Below, in pieces: positions 23,950-27,481 of a stretch of DNA of 27,481 nucleotides (positions within the stretch are counted from its first letter, which is position 1; every line of letters begins with the position of its first letter). The notes under the pieces were generated by a model. It was not told where the DNA came from. It saw only the letters and a list, made by a program, of their open reading frames with translations, and did no database searches. The position numbers and the translations under genes were made by a program. Origin of the DNA: Paracoccaceae bacterium (GTDB lineage: Bacteria; Pseudomonadota; Alphaproteobacteria; Rhodobacterales; Rhodobacteraceae); assembly GCA_015485375.1 (NCBI GenBank), contig WFTU01000033.1:1-27481 (forward strand), given 5' to 3'.

Positions 23950-25862
23950 ACACGGTTGATCTGCAATGTTCTGCAGAACGGGACCGGATGCACTATCTGG
24001 CCCATGACCGTGTGACCGGCAAGATTTACCGCGTGTCCGCCGAGATCGCGCGGGCCGTGGCCTATTGCAAGCAGATCGGGCGCATGGATGCGGCGCGGGT
24101 GGACAAGGAAAAGCTGAAGGTTGCTTTCGGTTTCCTCGGCAGCCTGCAGAACATGCACAAGACGGAGCTGTCCCGCCGCCCGCCGTTCAACCCGCTGTTC
24201 GTCAATATCGAACTGTTCGATGTCGGTCCGTATCAGCCCGCCTTGCGGCCACTGGCGCGGATTCTCGTCGGCCCTGTCTATATCGCTTTGCTCGCCACAC
24301 TGCTGTTGGTTGCCTTCTGGCTCGGAAGCTGGAGCGACTGGCAGATCATGGCGGTGTTCAAGAACGTGTTTTCCCTTTCGGCCATCGCGACCTTTGCCGT
24401 GGTCGCGCCGTTCCTGAAAATCCTGCATGAACTGGGGCACACTCTCGCGGCCACCCGTTTTGGTGTACGGGTGCGCAAAACCGGACTGTATCTGATCGCG
24501 CTTTACCCGATGCCCTATGTGGATTGTTCGGATGCCGACCTGTCCGCCACGCGCAAGCAGCGGATCATCATCAGCCTTGCGGGGCTGTTTACGGATATTA
24601 TCGTCGCGTTGCTGGCCTTTATTGCCTGGCATTTTGTCGAGGGCAGTTTCCTGAAAACCCTGCTCGGCAATATTTTCATGTTTAGCTCCATCAACTCCAT
24701 TCTGTTCAATGCCAATCCGCTGATCAAGCTGGATGGTTACTATGCTCTCGCCGATACGCTCGGCCTGCGGAATATGTATACGGAGGCTTCCCGCAGTTTT
24801 CGCGGTATCCGGCGCAAGATCACCACCCTCGGCAAGGATGGCAGCTTCCCGAAAACCCGCAGGGCGCGCTGGCTGGGGCTCTATTCCTTCGGGTCGGTCC
24901 TTTACAAGACGAACATGATCCTTGGCATCATGTGGGTGATGCTGCCGAAATATTTCGGCCTCGGTTCGTTGCTGGCCCTGTGGGGCGGCTATATGATGTT
25001 CATCTCGCCGATGGTCAGCGGACGTGCAGCGGCACCTGCAAAGGGCAAAGCGCGGAGCTGGCCGTTCTGGCTGCTGCTGTTCACCGCGCTGGGTCTGGCG
25101 CTGATGTTTATCAAGGTTCCGTTCCGTGTGGTGATGCCGGTGCAGGCAGATGTCGGGGGGCGCTATAGCCTGCAAGTCGAATCCGCCGGATTTATCCAGA
25201 CGCACGCGGCCGAAGGGGCCGTCCGCGCCGGTGATGTTGTTCTGGAGCTTGTAAACGCCGACCTTCAGGATTTGCGCCGACTGCAGGAAACCCAGTTGAG
25301 CACCGCACAATATGCTTACGAGGCGATCAGCGGTGCCGATCCCGCAGGTGCGATCGTGGCGGCCGAACGCCTGCGGGCGGCCCGGACACGGCTGAAACTG
25401 ACGGAGGAGCGCATTGCCAATCTGACCGTGCGTGCGCCCGCCGACGGATATTTCGCGCCGGACTACACCCGGATAACGGGGACCTATGTTCCAGACGGCA
25501 CCGCGGCAGGGGTATTGTTCCCGCGTGCCGATGTGACCTACGTCGCAGGTGACTTTCCGGAACGCTATGTCGAGAAATTCCAGAACACTCTGCCGCAAGC
25601 CGAGATGCGGATAAACGGGGTATATCTGCCGGCCACAGCCGTGCGGTCGATGGATCTGGTGCAGCGGATATCGCTGGATTCAGAGACCGGCGTGCGCAGC
25701 TACAGCCTTTCCATGCAGGTCGCTGGCGACCCGCTGGAGCTGAAATATGCCGATATGTATGCGAAGCTCACCTTCCCGAAAGAACCGCTTTATCGGCACG
25801 CCCAGTTCTTCATCGCCGGACTGGTGCAGAAATTCCGCGACGCGAAACTGCGGCAGAACTAG
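23922..25862 (+). CDS. M50 site-2-protease-like membrane protein fused to HlyD domain
   Basis: This is a 646-residue polytopic inner-membrane protein. Residues about 18-85 resemble the PqqD-like domain found at the N terminus of related M50 proteins (YLAHDRVTGKIYRVSAEIA). Several transmembrane segments follow, at about 107-133, 147-180, 209-240, 242-265 and two or more between 320 and 405. The zinc-binding HELGH is at 169-173 and the second M50 motif NPLIKLDGYY at 265-274, so the protease site looks intact. From about residue 405 there is a periplasmic HlyD-like part: lipoyl halves (SAGFIQTHAAEGAVRAGDVV and LTVRAPADGYFAPDY) around a short coiled coil. It starts inside the preceding adaptor gene. 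No ABC transporter is present in the cluster, so this protein is the best candidate for the inner-membrane core of the export machine; whether it cleaves, or only binds, the exported protein is open. Confidence 0.88.
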   Translation: MEIPWLARLNTVDLQCSAERDRMHYLAHDRVTGKIYRVSAEIARAVAYCKQIGRMDAARVDKEKLKVAFGFLGSLQNMHKTELSRRPPFNPLFVNIELFDVGPYQPALRPLARILVGPVYIALLATLLLVAFWLGSWSDWQIMAVFKNVFSLSAIATFAVVAPFLKILHELGHTLAATRFGVRVRKTGLYLIALYPMPYVDCSDADLSATRKQRIIISLAGLFTDIIVALLAFIAWHFVEGSFLKTLLGNIFMFSSINSILFNANPLIKLDGYYALADTLGLRNMYTEASRSFRGIRRKITTLGKDGSFPKTRRARWLGLYSFGSVLYKTNMILGIMWVMLPKYFGLGSLLALWGGYMMFISPMVSGRAAAPAKGKARSWPFWLLLFTALGLALMFIKVPFRVVMPVQADVGGRYSLQVESAGFIQTHAAEGAVRAGDVVLELVNADLQDLRRLQETQLSTAQYAYEAISGADPAGAIVAAERLRAARTRLKLTEERIANLTVRAPADGYFAPDYTRITGTYVPDGTAAGVLFPRADVTYVAGDFPERYVEKFQNTLPQAEMRINGVYLPATAVRSMDLVQRISLDSETGVRSYSLSMQVAGDPLELKYADMYAKLTFPKEPLYRHAQFFIAGLVQKFRDAKLRQN

Positions 25863-26311
25863 GCCCGCATGGCGGCCCGCACCTCGCGTTCCAGTACATC
25901 GAGAAACCTTGACCGGTCGGCCTTGCCGAACGGTTTGCCGCCGCCCTGCCGGAAGGGGTCGGCCTCTCGCAGGTCGGCCATCAGGTCGCGCATGGCAAGC
26001 TGGTTGCCGATGTTGGCGGGGGTAAAGGCGTCACCGTTATGGCGCAGGGCGCGGGCGCCGGCCTCGATACACTTGGCCGCGAGGGGGATGTCGCCGGTGA
26101 TGCAGATGTCGCCCTTGCCGATACGGTCCGCGATCCACATGTCGGCCACGTCCGGCCCGTCCGGCACCACCACGGTTTCGACCAGCGGATGCGGGTTCGG
26201 GCGCAGGCCGCCATTGGACACGATATAGACCTTCAGCTTGTGCCGGTCGGCCACGCGCAGGGTCTCGTCCTTCACGGGGCAGGCGTCGGCGTCGATATAG
26301 ATGTCTGTCAC
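25859..26311 (-). CDS. YaiI/YqxD (DUF188) family protein
   Basis: This is a cytoplasmic protein of about 150 residues. I chose the GTG at 26309-26311, preceded by GGGGAAAT; a longer frame to 26353 would add an unsupported N terminus. Family hallmarks are IYIDADACPVK at the start, SNGG, VPDGPDVADMWIADRI, GDICITGDIPLA and HNGDAFTPANIG. The fold is PIN-like and the conserved aspartates suggest a metal-dependent nuclease, but the role of the family is not established. It is convergent with the M50 gene, and the two stop codons share the bases CTAG at 25859-25862, leaving no intergenic space. Functionally it is probably unrelated to the secretion block. Confidence 0.92.
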   Translation of the reverse strand: MTDIYIDADACPVKDETLRVADRHKLKVYIVSNGGLRPNPHPLVETVVVPDGPDVADMWIADRIGKGDICITGDIPLAAKCIEAGARALRHNGDAFTPANIGNQLAMRDLMADLREADPFRQGGGKPFGKADRSRFLDVLEREVRAAMRA

Positions 26312-26385
26312 GGTATTTCCCCGATTGCCAAATGTGGTCCCGCCGCCCATCATAGCGCCAAACCCGCATTCCGAAAGGCTTCCCG

Positions 26386-27481
26386 ATGAGCGATTTTTCC
26401 AAAACCCGTGCGATGTTCGAAATGCCTGACGGCATGATCTATCTGAACGGAAACTCGCTCGGCCCGCTGCCAGTCGCCGCGAAAACCCGCGTGGCGGAGG
26501 TGGTGGCCGATGAGTGGGGCAAACTGCTTATCAAGGGGTGGAACAAGGCCGGCTGGATGGCCCGCTCCACGCAGCTCGGCGACCGGATCGGGCGGTTGAT
26601 CGGCGCGCCCGAGGGGACGGTGATTGTCGGGGATACGCTGACGATCAAGGTCTATCAGGCGATTTCGGCGGCGCTGGAGATGCGCCCCGAGCGGCGGGTG
26701 ATCCTGTCGGACAGCGGCAATTTCCCGACCGACCTCTATATGGCGCAGGGGTTGATCGGGACGCTGGGCGGGGACTATGAACTGAAGGTGGTCGCGCCGG
26801 AGGAAGTCGAGGTGGCAATTGACGATAGTATCGCGGTGCTGATGCTGACCGAGGTGGACTACCAGACGGGGCGCAAGCATGACATGGCGGCGCTCACGGC
26901 AAAGGCGCATGATCGCGGTATTCTGACTGTCTGGGATCTGGCGCATTCAGCGGGGGCAGTTCCGGTGGATCTGACGGGCGCCGGGGCGGATTTTGCGGTT
27001 GGCTGCACCTATAAATACCTCAACGCCGGACCGGGCGCGCCCGCATTTGTCTATGTCGCGCCGCATTTGCAAAACGAGGTGCGGCCGGCGCTTTCCGGCT
27101 GGCTGGGGCACGAGGCGCCCTTTGCCTTTGACCTAGACTATCGCCCCGATGCGGGGATCAACCGTATGCGGATCGGCACGCCGCCGGTGATCGCTATGGC
27201 CGCGCTGGAGGCGGCGCTGGATGTCTGGGAGGGCGTGGATATGGAGGATGTCAGGGCGAAATCCATCGAACTGTCGGATCTTTTCATCCGCGAGGTCGAG
27301 GCGCGCTGCCGCGAAGTCACCGTCGCCTCGCCGCGCGACCCGTCCGGACGCGGCGCCCATGTGGCCCTGCGCCATCCCGAGGGATACGCGATCATGCAGG
27401 CGCTGATCGCGCGCGATGTGGTTGGCGATTTCCGCGCGCCCGACGTGATGCGTTTCGGGTTTACACCGCTTTACCTTGACG
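26386..27481 (+). CDS. kynU: Kynureninase, 3' end cut by window
   Basis: Kynureninase is a PLP enzyme that splits kynurenine into anthranilate and alanine (or hydroxykynurenine into hydroxyanthranilate) in tryptophan breakdown. The visible 365 codons start at ATG 26386 after AAAGG. They show YLNGNSLGPLP (19-29), the substrate/PLP region DSGNFPTDLY, the PLP-binding aspartate in WDLAHSAGAVPVDL, and the Schiff-base lysine K210 in GCTYKYLNAGPG. The usual length is about 395-420 residues, so only the last few dozen codons are missing beyond the right edge. The gene diverges from the DUF188 gene with a 74-base gap. The frame is open to the end, with no sign of damage. Confidence 0.95.
   Translation, partial: MSDFSKTRAMFEMPDGMIYLNGNSLGPLPVAAKTRVAEVVADEWGKLLIKGWNKAGWMARSTQLGDRIGRLIGAPEGTVIVGDTLTIKVYQAISAALEMRPERRVILSDSGNFPTDLYMAQGLIGTLGGDYELKVVAPEEVEVAIDDSIAVLMLTEVDYQTGRKHDMAALTAKAHDRGILTVWDLAHSAGAVPVDLTGAGADFAVGCTYKYLNAGPGAPAFVYVAPHLQNEVRPALSGWLGHEAPFAFDLDYRPDAGINRMRIGTPPVIAMAALEAALDVWEGVDMEDVRAKSIELSDLFIREVEARCREVTVASPRDPSGRGAHVALRHPEGYAIMQALIARDVVGDFRAPDVMRFGFTPLYLD

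Overview
The window looks like chromosomal DNA from an alphaproteobacterium, most likely of the Rhodobacterales. This rests on moderate to high GC, the style of the genes, and a cbbR-cbbM-cbbQ-cbbO order. It is inference from gene content, not a phylogenetic result.

Left edge (1-544): the 5' part of an AlpA-type phage/island regulator on the minus strand, then an AT-rich gene-free stretch. That stretch holds an inverted repeat, a 12-bp-spaced tandem repeat and a tRNA-3'-end-like sequence. I read this as the end of an integrated element, with core genome beginning after about position 482.

Carbon fixation block (545-6428): divergent cbbR, form II RuBisCO (cbbM), then the RuBisCO activase pair cbbQ (AAA+ ATPase) and cbbO (von Willebrand A adaptor), followed by a small DUF2892 membrane protein. 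CbbR-like operator half-sites overlap a predicted near-leaderless cbbR promoter. A rho-independent terminator sits between cbbM and cbbQ and probably keeps activase expression below that of RuBisCO.

Envelope/secretion block (6467-25862): two divergent transcription units from a shared 213-bp control region. Leftward: a TolC-like outer-membrane lipoprotein, a soluble periplasmic HlyD-type adaptor and an Omp85 (BamA-type) beta-barrel without POTRA domains. Rightward: one 3973-residue protein with a LEPR-XLL-like N terminus and an RTX-like repeat region, a DUF3467 protein, a membrane HlyD-type adaptor with a 255-residue cytoplasmic extension, and an M50 (site-2-protease-like) metalloprotease fused to a PqqD-like N terminus and a HlyD-like C terminus. 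The cluster looks like an export apparatus dedicated to the giant protein, but no ABC transporter, or any other energising transporter, is encoded in it. That is the main candidate for an undescribed system here: the M50-HlyD/HlyD pair may take the place of the inner-membrane ABC component of type I secretion.

Right edge (25859-27481): a YaiI/YqxD (DUF188) family gene convergent with the M50 gene, and the start of kynureninase (kynU), cut by the window end. Both look like ordinary core genes.
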